Shown here: positions 1 to 7,594 of the stretch, one piece after another
How the letters are laid out: each line of letters opens with the position of its first letter
Numbering within the stretch: the stretch's first letter is position 1
Source of the DNA: Polaromonas sp.
GTDB lineage: Bacteria > Pseudomonadota > Gammaproteobacteria > Burkholderiales > Burkholderiaceae_C
Assembly (NCBI GenBank): GCA_014376885.1
Contig: JACMQR010000271.1
Span: forward strand, 1-8,669
DNA: 8,669 bases
Direction of reading: 5' to 3'
Made by a program: the position numbers and the translations under genes
The notes under the pieces: model-generated
Databases searched by the model: none
What the model was told of the DNA's origin: nothing
The model's input: only the letters and a program-made list of their open reading frames with translations

Positions 1-2
1 AG

Positions 3-158
3 CTGCCGTTTGCCATCTGGCCGCTGTTCCGCTTTACCAGCAGCCGCGCGCTGATGGGCACGTTTGCCAACGGCCCGCTGCTCAAGCTGGCCGCCTGGGG
101 CTTGTTCGGCGTGATCAGCGGCGCCAATGTCTGGCTGATCAGCTCGGTGATTTTTTAA
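3..158 (+). CDS. Nramp-family divalent metal transporter, C-terminal end (partial)
   Basis: Only the last 51 codons are inside the window, read in the third frame and ending in TAA at 156-158. They encode two hydrophobic stretches, LPFAIWPLFRF and an 18-20 residue helix ending in NVWLISSVIF, separated by a short loop with RALMGTFAN. The pattern of arginine, L-M-G, then F-N, followed by a last membrane helix with a G-x-N-V-W/Y ending, matches the C-terminus of Nramp/MntH proton-coupled Mn2+/Fe2+ transporters of the inner membrane, where this loop precedes the last helix. The gene converges on the Bug receptor gene, with only 15 bases between the stops and no clear hairpin-plus-U terminator there. 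The N-terminal metal-binding D-P-G-N motif lies outside the window, so the family call rests on the tail alone. Another polytopic transporter remains possible. Confidence 0.6.
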   Translation: MPFAIWPLFRFTSSRALMGTFANGPLLKLAAWGLFGVISGANVWLISSVIF

Positions 159-173
159 GCCGCTGGCCGGCGC

Positions 174-1172
174 TCAATCGAGCTTGGCGCCCGACTCCTT
201 CACGACACTGGCCCATTTCACGGTTTCGCTTTGAATCAGGCTGGCGAGCGCTTGCGGGCTGGCCGGTGCCAGGTCCAGGCCAAGCAATGCCATTTTTTCC
301 CGCACGTCTGGCAGGCCCAGGACGCGCGCGGTTTCGGCATTGATGCGCGCCTGCACATCCCTGGGCAGGCCGGCCGGCGCCATCAAGGCAAACCACGAGG
401 TCGCTTCAAAACCCGGCAGGCCCGATTCGGCCAGGGTGGGAATGTCGGGTGCGGCGCTGGAGCGGGTGCTGCTGGTCACGCCCAGGGCGCGCACATCGCC
501 CGACCTGACCAGCGGCAAGGCCGACGGCATGTTGTCGAAAATAAGGCTGATGCGCCCGCCCAGCAGGTCCGGCACGGCCTGGGCGCGGCCGCGGTAGGGA
601 ATGTGCTGCATCTTCACGCCGGCCAGGGTGTTGAACAGCTCGCCGGACAGGTGAATCGAGGTGCCGCTGCCCGACGAGCCGTAGTTGAGCGGCGTTTTTT
701 TTGCCAGCGCAATCAGTTCCTGGACGTTCTTGGCGGGCACGGCGTTGTTCACGACCAGCAAATTGGGTGTGGACGCCAGGAAACTGACCGGTGTGAAGTC
801 CTTGATGTGGTGGTAGGGCAGGGCGCTGTAGAGCGCCGGATTGATGGCATGGGTGCCGACCGTGGCAATCAGCAGCGTGTTGCCGTCGCCCGGGCTCTTG
901 GCAACAAAGTCCGCGCCGATGTTGCCGCCGGCGCCGGGCTTGTTGTCGACCGTGAAGGTCTGGCCAAGCAGCTGGCCCCACTTGTCGGCCAGCACGCGCG
1001 CCAGCGTGTCGGGCGCGCCGCCCGGTGGAAAAGGCACCACGATGCGCACCGGCTTGGTCGGCCAGTTGCCGCTGGCGGCCGGCGTCTGGGCTTGCGCCTG
1101 TGCCTGTGCCAGCATTCCTGCCGACAACCAGCTGATGGTAAAAACGGTATGCAGGAAGGTCTTGCGGCGCAT
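174..1172 (-). CDS. Bug-family (TctC-like) periplasmic solute-binding protein, tripartite tricarboxylate transporter receptor
   Basis: The protein has 332 residues, the usual length for Bug receptors, which bind small carboxylates and related anions in the periplasm. The chosen ATG (1170-1172) begins MRRKTFLHTVF and has GGAG 9 bases upstream; a longer reading from 1217 would only add a non-signal extension. Residues 1-27 form a signal peptide: basic MRRK, a hydrophobic core, then a repetitive AQAQAQAQ stretch with AQA-type cleavage sites. The mature part opens with the family signature W-P-T-K-P-V-R-I-V-V-P-F-P-P-G-G-A-P-D (Asp55 at the ligand-contacting position). It continues with NKPGAGGNIGADFVAKSPGDG, the YGSSGSGTSIHLSGELF loop, IPYRG and the domain-2 motif DIPTLAESGLPGFE. 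No TctA or TctB gene is nearby, so this is an orphan receptor; its ligand cannot be read from sequence. It is convergent with the Nramp gene and probably monocistronic. Confidence 0.95.
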   Translation of the reverse strand: MRRKTFLHTVFTISWLSAGMLAQAQAQAQTPAASGNWPTKPVRIVVPFPPGGAPDTLARVLADKWGQLLGQTFTVDNKPGAGGNIGADFVAKSPGDGNTLLIATVGTHAINPALYSALPYHHIKDFTPVSFLASTPNLLVVNNAVPAKNVQELIALAKKTPLNYGSSGSGTSIHLSGELFNTLAGVKMQHIPYRGRAQAVPDLLGGRISLIFDNMPSALPLVRSGDVRALGVTSSTRSSAAPDIPTLAESGLPGFEATSWFALMAPAGLPRDVQARINAETARVLGLPDVREKMALLGLDLAPASPQALASLIQSETVKWASVVKESGAKLD

Positions 1173-1254
1173 GAAGGTCTCCGGTGAAAGCAGCTCGGGT
1201 GCGGGGCCTGGCTGCATCTTACTGAGCTTTCAGCCCAGAGCGGCAACGATTTTT

Positions 1255-1320
1255 ATTTCAAGCATCAAATCGGCTTCATGTGCTTGTTGTGCCTTTCTGT
1301 ATTGCTATGCTAAATATAGC
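1255..1320. repeat. Degenerate intergenic repeat of the Comamonadaceae GCTAT...ATAGC type
   Basis: In the gap between the Bug and ybdK-like genes lies an A/T-richer block. It contains TTTCAAGCATCAAATCGGCT, a degenerate middle, and at its end GCTAT (1304-1308), the 7-base loop GCTAAAT, and ATAGC (1316-1320). The layout (…TCAAATCGGCT… core hairpin… GCTAT-loop-ATAGC) resembles a short dispersed intergenic element I recall as frequent in Comamonadaceae genomes. In intact copies the middle forms a GCGCTT/AAGCGC hairpin; here it is decayed (GTGCTTGTTGTGC). The block falls between the 3' end of the ybdK-like gene and the start of the Bug gene, so it may end the former transcript or form the latter's leader. 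Family membership is from memory. Confidence 0.5.
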
Positions 1321-1356
1321 GACTTAGACGTTGCGACGGCGTTAGGCCGGCGCTGC

Positions 1357-2496
1357 TCAGGCGGGGTGCGCGCTGCCGCTGCCGCCGCGAAATCGCCCAG
1401 CCGCCTGCCGGATGACCTCGGCCAGCAGGCGCTCCTCGGCCTGGCGCTCGCGCAGCCAGCGCGCGTCGTTCTCGCCACGCTCGACGCTGCGGCGCAGCAG
1501 GTCGATGGACGCGCTGGCGCTTAAGGTGTCGGTGTGGCGCGCCAGCTGGTCCATGGTGAGCAAGATGTGCTCGCGCAGCGGCATGTGGCCGCCGGTGGCC
1601 GGGTCGACATACACCGCCTCCAGCCCGAAGCGGCAGGCCTGAAAGCGGTTGTAGGTGTAGACCAGGTAGTCGTCCTCAGCCGGCATGAACGGCTGGTCGG
1701 CCATGAACCAGGCACCCAGCGACTGCACATAGGCGGCCAGCGCGGCGGCCCGCTCGACCGTCAGCGGGGTGTCGAACACCCGGATCTCGATGGTGCCGAA
1801 CTCGGGCTTGGGCCGGATGTCCCAGTAAAAATCCTTCATGCTTTTCACCACCCCGGTGCGCGCCATCTTGTCAAAATACACCGTGAATTCGTCCCAGCTC
1901 AGGGCGAACGGCGCGCGGCCCGACAGCGGAAAGGCAAACACCGAATTGAGCCGCGCCGAATCGAAGGCCGTGTCCTGCCCCTGCACATACGGGCTGGACG
2001 CCGACAGGGCGATGAAATGCGGAATGTAGCGCGACATGCGGTGCAGCGTGAGCAGCGCGCTGTCGGCGTCCGGGCAGCCGAGGTGCACATGCTGGCCGAA
2101 AATCGTGAACTGCTTGGACAGGTAGCCGTAGAGCTCGGACAGCTCGCGAAAGCGCGGCTTGTCGTAGATGCGCCGCTCGTGCCACTGCTGAAACGGATGG
2201 GTGCCGCCGCCGACGATGGCGATGTTGAGCTTGTCGGCGCTGCGCACCAGCGCATCGCGCAGCTGGCTGAGCTGGCCGAGCACCTCGGACGCGGTGTGGC
2301 ACACGCCGGTGGACACCTCGATCATGCTCGACGTCATCTCGGGCACCACCGCGCCGGGCAGCGGGATCTTGCTCATCAGCCGCAGCATGTCCTCGGCATA
2401 CGGCGCCAGGTCGTAGTCGTGGGTGTTGACCAGCTGCATCTCCAGCTCGACGCCGAGCGACAGGGCGGCCGATTTCTCGAACGGTTCAAGACTCAC
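1357..2496 (-). CDS. ybdK: YbdK-type carboxylate-amine ligase (glutamate-cysteine ligase GCS2 family)
   Basis: The product is 379 residues, matching the roughly 370-380 of YbdK, a soluble ATP-grasp-like enzyme of the glutamine synthetase fold. E. coli YbdK has weak gamma-glutamylcysteine ligase activity (ATP + Glu + Cys); its physiological role is unsettled. Visible motifs are [12 protein letters not shown] (13-24, with the metal/Glu-binding glutamates), [13 protein letters not shown] (52-64), GGGTHPF (96-102), the HVHLGCPD motif (136-143) and [18 protein letters not shown] (228-245). The start is taken as GTG at 2494-2496, because the protein then begins xSLEPFEKS, as relatives do. A longer reading to 2592 adds only arginine/proline-rich sequence lying within the antiporter gene in another frame. 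No good Shine-Dalgarno precedes the GTG. The start lies 11 bases inside the end of the antiporter gene, so translation is probably coupled. The stop TGA is followed by the intergenic repeat. Confidence 0.92.
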   Translation of the reverse strand: MSLEPFEKSAALSLGVELEMQLVNTHDYDLAPYAEDMLRLMSKIPLPGAVVPEMTSSMIEVSTGVCHTASEVLGQLSQLRDALVRSADKLNIAIVGGGTHPFQQWHERRIYDKPRFRELSELYGYLSKQFTIFGQHVHLGCPDADSALLTLHRMSRYIPHFIALSASSPYVQGQDTAFDSARLNSVFAFPLSGRAPFALSWDEFTVYFDKMARTGVVKSMKDFYWDIRPKPEFGTIEIRVFDTPLTVERAAALAAYVQSLGAWFMADQPFMPAEDDYLVYTYNRFQACRFGLEAVYVDPATGGHMPLREHILLTMDQLARHTDTLSASASIDLLRRSVERGENDARWLRERQAEERLLAEVIRQAAGRFRGGSGSAHPA

Positions 2497-3745
2497 GCAC
2501 CGGCCCGCTGGAGATGCTGCGCACTGCGGGCGACCAGGGCCGCGAGCATTCGCCGGCCCGGTACAGGGCCAGCGTGGCCAGCACCGCGCCAAGAATTTCC
2601 ATCAAAAGAATGGCCGGCAGCGCCACCATGGCCACCTGTCGGCCAATCGGCCCGGATGCGACGACATACTGCGACACCAGCAGCAGCGCCACCGAGGACA
2701 TCGGCGACATCGCGCAGCCCACCCACAGGCCTTGCTTCCAGCTGGTTCCGCTGCCGACATTGCCCAGCGCGACGCCGGCCACCTTGGCCACCATGCGGGC
2801 CAGCACCAGGCCGATGACCAGGCTGGCGACCGGACGGCTCCAGTCGGCCTGGGCCGCAACCACCGACACCAGCACGAACATCAGCATCGTGAGCATCGAC
2901 GAGGCGGTGCCCATCTGCCGGGGCCAGGCCCAGGGGCGCGGGTTGAGCTGTTTGAGCAGCATGCCGCCGAGCAGCGCGGCCAGCGGCGCCGAGCCGCCAA
3001 AATTGGCCGCCAGCGCCGCACCGGCAGCGATCAGGGACAGCAGCAAGATGGCGGTGTTTTCGCTGGCCGGGCTCATCACCCGCAGGGCCGCGCGCAGCAC
3101 CACCGCCAGCACCGCGCCCACCACCACCGACAGGCCCAGCACCACCAGCACCGGCAGCAGCGTGTCCGACAGCCCGGCTTCGCCGCGCGGCAGCATGCCG
3201 GCCCGGGCGCTGCACAGCGTCAGCGCATACAGGGTGCTCAGGGTGGACAAGACCAGCGCCCGCTCGGTGACCGGGCCGGCGGCCCGGGTGTCGATCACCA
3301 CCCGCGACAGCACCGCCGGCGATGCGGCCATGGCCAGCAGCGCCAGCGATTCGGCCACCACCTCGGGCATGCCGAGCACGCCAAGCAGCCAGTAGCTCAG
3401 CACAAAGGTCAGCGTCGATTCGGCCAGGCTTTGCACCAGCACCATCGGGTTGTGGCGAAACCAGCGCAGCGAAATGCGCCCGCCGGCCTCGAACAGCACC
3501 ACCGCCACGCCGAGCTCCAGCAAAAACAGGCCGGTGCCTTGTAGTGGCCAGGCCGCGCCATTGAAACCGGCCAGCCCGGCAAAGGTGCCGACCGCCGAGT
3601 AGCCGGTCACCTTGGGCAGCCCGGTGTAGCGGTGAACCAGGTGGCCGGCGGCGGCAGCGATGGCCAGCAAGATGGACCATTGCACCGTCGGCAGTCCGGC
3701 CGACGGCTTGATCCATTCGGCCCAGATGGCCATGAGTTCATTCAT
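2486..3745 (-). CDS. Cation:proton antiporter-like integral membrane protein (monovalent cation:proton antiporter superfamily)
   Basis: The protein has 419 residues from ATG 3743-3745, which has GGAG about 10 bases upstream; a longer reading to 3907 adds a proline/arginine-rich non-membrane leader and is rejected. About 11-12 hydrophobic segments cover residues 20-395. The N-terminal half has L-P-K-V-T-G-Y (43-49), in the position of the LP.x.G.L motif of Na+/H+ exchangers, and [20 protein letters not shown] (77-96), equivalent to the lle.Gl.l..r segment of the superfamily. [12 protein letters not shown] (139-150) follows, and the C-terminal half carries [14 protein letters not shown] (343-356). 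There is no C-terminal RCK/TrkA-N nucleotide-binding domain. The region where CPA exchangers carry the ion-binding Asp pair reads [17 protein letters not shown] (161-177), without Asp, so transport activity or its ion is uncertain. The gene overlaps the ybdK-like gene by 11 bases and lies 226 bases downstream of the Gcr-like gene, a gap large enough for its own promoter. Confidence 0.83.
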   Translation of the reverse strand: MNELMAIWAEWIKPSAGLPTVQWSILLAIAAAAGHLVHRYTGLPKVTGYSAVGTFAGLAGFNGAAWPLQGTGLFLLELGVAVVLFEAGGRISLRWFRHNPMVLVQSLAESTLTFVLSYWLLGVLGMPEVVAESLALLAMAASPAVLSRVVIDTRAAGPVTERALVLSTLSTLYALTLCSARAGMLPRGEAGLSDTLLPVLVVLGLSVVVGAVLAVVLRAALRVMSPASENTAILLLSLIAAGAALAANFGGSAPLAALLGGMLLKQLNPRPWAWPRQMGTASSMLTMLMFVLVSVVAAQADWSRPVASLVIGLVLARMVAKVAGVALGNVGSGTSWKQGLWVGCAMSPMSSVALLLVSQYVVASGPIGRQVAMVALPAILLMEILGAVLATLALYRAGECSRPWSPAVRSISSGPVRES

Positions 3746-3883
3746 GCAGTAGTGTCTCCAGGAGGGTTGGGGCGGACGGGCCGGGCCTGCAGGGCCAGGG
3801 CCGTGCGGCATGGCAAAAGACAGTGCCTGTGAAAGGCCGGGGAACTCGCCGGCACCTGGCCAGCCAGCCAGCCAGCGGCGGCG

Positions 3884-3901
3884 TGCCGGCCGTCGCCGGC
3901 A
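3884..3901. other. Hairpin (TGCCGGC-cgtc-GCCGGCA) in the antiporter upstream region
   Basis: A perfect 7-base-pair stem with a 4-base loop sits in the 226-base gap upstream of the antiporter gene. On the minus strand it is preceded, not followed, by a T-run (TTTTGTTTT), so it does not fit a Rho-independent terminator for the Gcr-like gene. It would be in the 5' leader of the antiporter transcript. Next to it lies a short CCAG x4 tandem repeat (3860-3875), and at 3902-3920 an A/T-richer stretch with AAAGCTTT. I see no convincing promoter in the gap; a TAAATT hexamer on the minus strand lacks a matching -35. Confidence 0.35.
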
Positions 3902-3971
3902 AAACAAAAGCTTTGCTGAAATTTACCGTCCTTGGCCGAATTCTTGTGTAGGACAAGGCCGAGTGCCGGAC

Positions 3972-5936
3972 TTAGCCGGGAATGAAAAAGCGCAGCGGAT
4001 GGCGTCGCCAGCGCGCCCAGATGGCCGCCCGTATGCGGGCGCGGTCCAGCCGGCTGACGTTGTGCGCCTGCAGCGCCAGCCGGAACGCAAAGTAAAAGCT
4101 CACGCCCAGGTTCAGCGCCCCGATCAGCGGAATCGACGCCAGGGCCCACCAAACGGCGGCATGCTGGAATGCGTCCAGGCCGAGCGCCGCGCCGGCAGCG
4201 GCCAGCTGGCCGGTGGACAGCGTGACATGGCGCAGTTCGAGCTCGATGCCAAAAAAACCGGTAAAGGCCGGAATCAGCCCGAGCATGAAGCCCAGCGAGA
4301 TATTGGACGCAAAGCCGGAGATATGCTCGCGCATGAACACCGACCAGCGGGCCGCGCGTTCATTGCCCAGCGCGGCGGTAAAGCGCGGGTTGTGCCGCAG
4401 GGCCGAATCGAGGTGGTGCAGCACGAAGCCGTTTTCGACCCAGCCGGCAATCATGCTGGCCGCAAACAGCACCACCCCGGTCAGCGCCGCCCACAGCAGC
4501 GTCGGGCCAAGCAGCGACAGCGAATCGAGCACATGCCGGGCTTCATTCGGGCTGACCATCGGGCGCCCCAGCGTCAGCTCGATCAGCACATTGACCAGCA
4601 GCACCGCTGGCACCACCATGAACACATTGCCCAGCACCGCGGCCACCTGGGAGCGCACCAGGTGCGTCACCTCGTCGACAAAATCCTCCAGTGTGGTGGT
4701 GGTCTGGTCCGCGTCGATGTTTTTCAGCTTGGCGGCCATGGCCGGCGCCGTCATGGCGGGCTGCTTGGTGGCCAGCGTGAAATGCAGCAGCTGGATCACG
4801 ATGAACGAGCCGGCATAGGCCACGCTGGCCCAAAAGCCGCTCCAGAAGGCCGACAGGCCGATGCCGACCACCAGGAACTTGAGCCAGGTCGTCAGGCCGG
4901 TGATGGCACCGCCGCCCATCGCCTTGCCAAGCATCTCGCGGTAGTCGGCCCGGTTGCGGGTGATGTAGTGTTCGCCGGTCTCGGCGCTGCGCTCGGCCAT
5001 CTTGGCCGACAGCAGGGTCGAATTGGCGCTGATCAGCGCGCCGATGCTTTTGCTTTCCTGCGCAATCGTGACGCGGCGTGCCAGCAGCTTGAAAGCCGAC
5101 ATGGCCGGCCTGGCCGACAGCAGGGCGTCTAACAGTTCGCGCTGGCGCAGCATGCGCGCGCGCAGCTGGCGCAGCCGAAACACCATGCCCATGGAAATGC
5201 CGTTTTCTTCCAGATGGGCATAGATGCTGCCAACTGCCTGCCGGCAGGCATCCAGGCGCTCGCGGTACTGCCTGAGGGCGGCCTGCAGCGCCGCGTCGTC
5301 GCGCTGCGGCTGGAAAAAAACCGCGCGCAGTGCCTGCACATCGGCCGGCAGGGCATGAAAGGCCCGGGCATGCGGGCTGTCCCGGCTCATGCGCAGGCGC
5401 AGTTCCGGCGCAAAGCCGGTGGCGCGGATTTGCGCCGTGCAGTAGGTCAGCGCGTCCATCAGGCTGTGGTGCCAGTGCTCGGTGCCCTGCGCCCGGTCGG
5501 CCGACAGCAGCGCGCTTAGCTGGTCGACCTGCGCGGCTTCGAGCGCGCCCAGCCACTGGGCATCGAAGCGGGTGGGTGCCACCAGCGGCAGCAGCTCGGC
5601 CGCGTCCAGGGTTTCCGGCGTGCCGGGCAGCAGCTTGCGGCGCAGTCGCTCGGCCAGTTCGCTGACAAACGCGGTGCGCGGCGCAAAACCGAAATCGGCC
5701 AGCAGGGCGGTGATGTCCACCGTTTGCAGCAGCGTTTTCCACCAGGCCTGCAGGCGCGCCTGAAGCTCGGGCTGCTTTTGCACCGCGTCGATGAAGGCCT
5801 GCAGCCGCGCCAGGGCCGCCTGGACCGAGGTTTTGTCGCCGCGAATCCATTCAAACAGCTTGACCAGCCAGACATGCCGGTCGGCCAGGCTGGCCTGCGG
5901 GTCCAGCGAGCTGAGCAGCAGCGCCAGATCCTTCAT
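3972..5936 (-). CDS. Gcr-type 'site-specific recombinase' family protein (SpecificRecomb), predicted multi-pass membrane protein
   Basis: The 654-residue product matches the proteobacterial family that databases call 'site-specific recombinase' (Gcr, SpecificRecomb domain), normally about 650-700 residues. Residues 1-330 are soluble, helical and rich in charged residues and leucine, with coiled-coil-like stretches around 220-320 (ISMGMVFRLRQLRARMLRQR). Next comes the conserved-looking ITRNRADYREMLGKAMGGG (325-343). The C-terminal half has about six hydrophobic segments, at roughly 344-387, 429-457, 476-500, 543-566, 571-590 and 593-622, and a basic tail ending RHPLRFFIPG. No tyrosine-recombinase R-H-R-Y or serine-recombinase motif is visible, so the name should not be taken as a function; a membrane-associated role is more plausible. 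The start ATG is at 5934-5936, 22 bases after apaG, with no strong Shine-Dalgarno, suggesting co-transcription with apaG. Confidence 0.88.
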   Translation of the reverse strand: MKDLALLLSSLDPQASLADRHVWLVKLFEWIRGDKTSVQAALARLQAFIDAVQKQPELQARLQAWWKTLLQTVDITALLADFGFAPRTAFVSELAERLRRKLLPGTPETLDAAELLPLVAPTRFDAQWLGALEAAQVDQLSALLSADRAQGTEHWHHSLMDALTYCTAQIRATGFAPELRLRMSRDSPHARAFHALPADVQALRAVFFQPQRDDAALQAALRQYRERLDACRQAVGSIYAHLEENGISMGMVFRLRQLRARMLRQRELLDALLSARPAMSAFKLLARRVTIAQESKSIGALISANSTLLSAKMAERSAETGEHYITRNRADYREMLGKAMGGGAITGLTTWLKFLVVGIGLSAFWSGFWASVAYAGSFIVIQLLHFTLATKQPAMTAPAMAAKLKNIDADQTTTTLEDFVDEVTHLVRSQVAAVLGNVFMVVPAVLLVNVLIELTLGRPMVSPNEARHVLDSLSLLGPTLLWAALTGVVLFAASMIAGWVENGFVLHHLDSALRHNPRFTAALGNERAARWSVFMREHISGFASNISLGFMLGLIPAFTGFFGIELELRHVTLSTGQLAAAGAALGLDAFQHAAVWWALASIPLIGALNLGVSFYFAFRLALQAHNVSRLDRARIRAAIWARWRRHPLRFFIPG

Positions 5937-5958
5937 GGCAGACGGCGCGGCCGCCAGG

Positions 5959-6354
5959 TCAATGCAGCACGCGCCCGGCAGGGTTGCTGCCGTTCATCGC
6001 TTCAAGGACGAACAGCGAAATCGGCGCTTCAAAACGCTCGCCGTCCTCGGCCACGCAAAAATAGCTGCCGTGCATGGTGCCGCTGGCAGTGCGCAGGCGC
6101 GAGCCGCTGCTGTACTGGAAAGATTCGCCCGGCCGGAGCAGCGGCTGCTGGCCGACCACGCCCAGGCCCCTGACCTCCTCGTTGTGGCCATTGGCGTCAC
6201 TGATGACCCAGTGGCGCGCAATCAGCTGCGCGGCCACATCGCCGGTGTTGGTTACGGTGACAGTGTAGGAAAAGCTGTAGATCCCCTGGTCCGGCGCCGA
6301 CTGCTCGGGCAGGTACTGGGGAGACACTTGGCAGGAAAATTGGTATTTGGGCAT
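5959..6354 (-). CDS. apaG: ApaG (CorD) protein, Co2+/Mg2+ homeostasis-associated
   Basis: The protein has 131 residues, the expected size for the single-domain ApaG fold, an immunoglobulin/fibronectin-III-like beta sandwich. Signatures seen are YLPEQSAPDQG (14-24), YTVTVTNTGDVAAQLIARHW (30-49), ISDANGHNEEVRGLGVVGQQPLL (51-73), PGESFQYSSG (75-84), and the TASGTMHGSYFCVAEDGERF block (89-108). ApaG/CorD mutations in Salmonella affect Co2+ resistance and Mg2+ efflux; the molecular function is not settled. The start is set at ATG 6352-6354 (MPKYQFS…) because relatives begin with M-x-x-Y-x-F. Upstream in-frame ATGs, at MAANRF and MSQQAG, would give 139 or 155 residues and none has a clear Shine-Dalgarno. 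The gene is divergent from rpe and probably leads an operon with the Gcr-like gene. Confidence 0.95.
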   Translation of the reverse strand: MPKYQFSCQVSPQYLPEQSAPDQGIYSFSYTVTVTNTGDVAAQLIARHWVISDANGHNEEVRGLGVVGQQPLLRPGESFQYSSGSRLRTASGTMHGSYFCVAEDGERFEAPISLFVLEAMNGSNPAGRVLH

Positions 6355-6434
6355 GTCTAAAAATCGGTTGGCCGCCATGTTAACCGCCACGCCCGGACCC
6401 GGGGGCTGCCCGGCTTGCTGCGACAATTGGCTGC
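6355..6434. promoter_or_regulatory. apaG/rpe divergent intergenic region
   Basis: These 80 bases separate the divergent starts of apaG and rpe and must hold both promoters if neither lies in the other gene. On the plus strand TGCGACAAT (6419-6427) resembles an extended -10 element and ends 7 bases before the rpe ATG, which would give a very short or absent leader. No matching -35 is visible. The middle (6391-6414) is a G/C-rich block with partial self-complementarity. For apaG I see no hexamer pair I would defend. Confidence 0.3.
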
Positions 6435-7127
6435 ATGTCCACCATCCCGCCCACCTACCGCATCGCCCCGTCCTTGCTGTCCGCCGATTTCGCCCGCCTG
6501 GGCGACGAGCTCAAAGCCGTCATCGCCGGCGGCGCCGACTGGATCCACTTCGACGTGATGGACAACCATTACGTGCCCAACCTGACCTTCGGGCCGATGG
6601 TTTGCCAGGCACTCAAGCCGCATGCCCGGCGCGCCGACGGCTCGGCCGTGCCGATCGACGTGCACCTGATGGTGCAGCCGGTCGATGCCCTGGCCGCCGC
6701 CTTTGCCGACGCCGGCGCCGACCTGATCAGCTTTCACCCCGAGGCCAGCGCCCATGTGCACCGCAGCGTGCAGGCCATCAAGGCCAAGGGCTGCCAGGCC
6801 GGGCTGGTGTTCAACCCGGCGACGCCGCTCGATGTGCTGGACTGGACGATCGACGACATCGACCTGATCCTGATCATGAGCGTCAACCCCGGCTTTGGCG
6901 GCCAGAGCTTCATCGACTCGGCGCTGCGCAAGATCGAGCAGGCCAGGCGCCGCATCGACGCCTCGGGCCGGGACATCCGCCTGGAAGTCGATGGCGGCAT
7001 CAAAATTGACAACATCCGCCGCGTGGCCGATGCCGGCGCCGACACCTTCGTGGCGGGCAGCGCGATTTTTGGCAAGCCGGACTACCAGGCGGTGATGGAT
7101 GCGATGCGGCTGGCGCTGAAGGGCTGA
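6435..7127 (+). CDS. rpe: Ribulose-phosphate 3-epimerase (EC 5.1.3.1)
   Basis: This cytosolic enzyme interconverts D-ribulose 5-phosphate and D-xylulose 5-phosphate in the pentose phosphate pathway, and in the Calvin cycle where present. The 230 residues form one TIM barrel. Ser13 lies in [10 protein letters not shown]. The metal ligands are His38 and Asp40 in [14 protein letters not shown], His77 in DVHLMV, and Asp186 in LEVDGGI, with Asp40 and Asp186 as the acid/base pair. The phosphate-binding motifs [10 protein letters not shown] (148-157) and FVAGSAIF (205-212) are complete. Start ATG 6435 is supported by the usual short N-terminus. No Shine-Dalgarno is seen upstream, only CAATTGGCTGC. 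The gene is divergent from apaG and convergent with the YeeE-like gene, 20 bases beyond its stop. In many Burkholderiales rpe is followed by gph and trpE, which are absent here. Confidence 0.97.
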   Translation: MSTIPPTYRIAPSLLSADFARLGDELKAVIAGGADWIHFDVMDNHYVPNLTFGPMVCQALKPHARRADGSAVPIDVHLMVQPVDALAAAFADAGADLISFHPEASAHVHRSVQAIKAKGCQAGLVFNPATPLDVLDWTIDDIDLILIMSVNPGFGGQSFIDSALRKIEQARRRIDASGRDIRLEVDGGIKIDNIRRVADAGADTFVAGSAIFGKPDYQAVMDAMRLALKG

Positions 7128-7147
7128 AGGGCTGACTTCTGGCTGCA

Positions 7148-7585
7148 TCAAGGGCTGTCCGGGGTTGCCGGCGGCTCTGGCCTTTCGAGCAGCTCGAACA
7201 GGCCCATGCCGGCCAGCATGGCCACCACAAACACCAGCGCCTTGGCTTGCCCCATGCCGAGCGCGACCAGGGCCGGTCCCGGACAGAAGCCGGCGATGCC
7301 CCAGCCCATCCCGAACAGCGCGCTGCCGCCAATCAGCCGGCGGTCAACAGGGCGGGCAGGGGGCTGTTCCATGGCGGCTCCCAAAAAAGACACCGTGCGC
7401 TTGCGGGCGAGAAAAAATGCCACGCTGGCCACGGCGACCGCCCCGGCCATGACCAGGCCAAGGGACGGATCCCAGGGCCCGAACAGGTCAAGAAATCCCC
7501 GCACCTTGGCCGGGTCGGCCATGCCCGAAACAATCAGGCCGAGGCCAAACACAAGGCCGGCGAGCAGGGAAGTCAAAGCAAGCAT
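7148..7585 (-). CDS. YeeE/YedE-family (DUF6691/PmpA-like) half-size membrane protein, sulfur-compound transport
   Basis: The 145-residue membrane protein corresponds to the C-terminal half of the YeeE/YedE (TsuA-type) fold. It has about four helices: LTSLLAGLVFGLGLIVSG (4-21), LGLVMAGAVAVASVAFFLA (42-60), IGGSALFGMGWGIAGF (85-100), and KALVFVVAMLAGMGLFELL (115-133). Key motifs are GMADPAKVRGFLDLFGPWDPS (21-41) and GFCPGPALVALG (99-110); Cys101 in the latter sits where conserved cysteines of the thiosulfate importer TsuA/YeeE carry substrate. The start is clear: AAGGAG at 7591-7596 lies 5 bases before the ATG at 7583-7585. The stop codon of the upstream partner (7595-7597) overlaps this ribosome-binding site, so the two are translated together. 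The likely role, with the neighbouring half, is uptake of thiosulfate or a related reduced sulfur compound under control of the BigR-like regulator. The substrate is inferred. Confidence 0.88.
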   Translation of the reverse strand: MLALTSLLAGLVFGLGLIVSGMADPAKVRGFLDLFGPWDPSLGLVMAGAVAVASVAFFLARKRTVSFLGAAMEQPPARPVDRRLIGGSALFGMGWGIAGFCPGPALVALGMGQAKALVFVVAMLAGMGLFELLERPEPPATPDSP

Positions 7586-7594
7586 GGCGGCTCC

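Noticed and set aside
231..1187. A 318-codon open frame on the + strand across the Bug gene
   Set aside because: It is the antisense of a clear Bug receptor; the translation is rich in R, G, Q and H with no family signature.
2423..3544. A 373-codon + strand frame rich in His, Gln and Arg
   Set aside because: It is a GC-bias shadow of the antiporter gene, with low-complexity composition and no start context.
3860..3875. CCAG tandem repeat (four units) as a phase-variation tract
   Set aside because: Only four units, in a non-coding gap, with no promoter elements placed around it.
3884..3901. Hairpin as Rho-independent terminator of the Gcr-like gene
   Set aside because: On the minus strand the T-run precedes the stem rather than following it.
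3810..5132. A 440-codon + strand frame
   Set aside because: It is antisense to the Gcr-like gene; its Q/R/H-rich composition is typical of a shadow frame.
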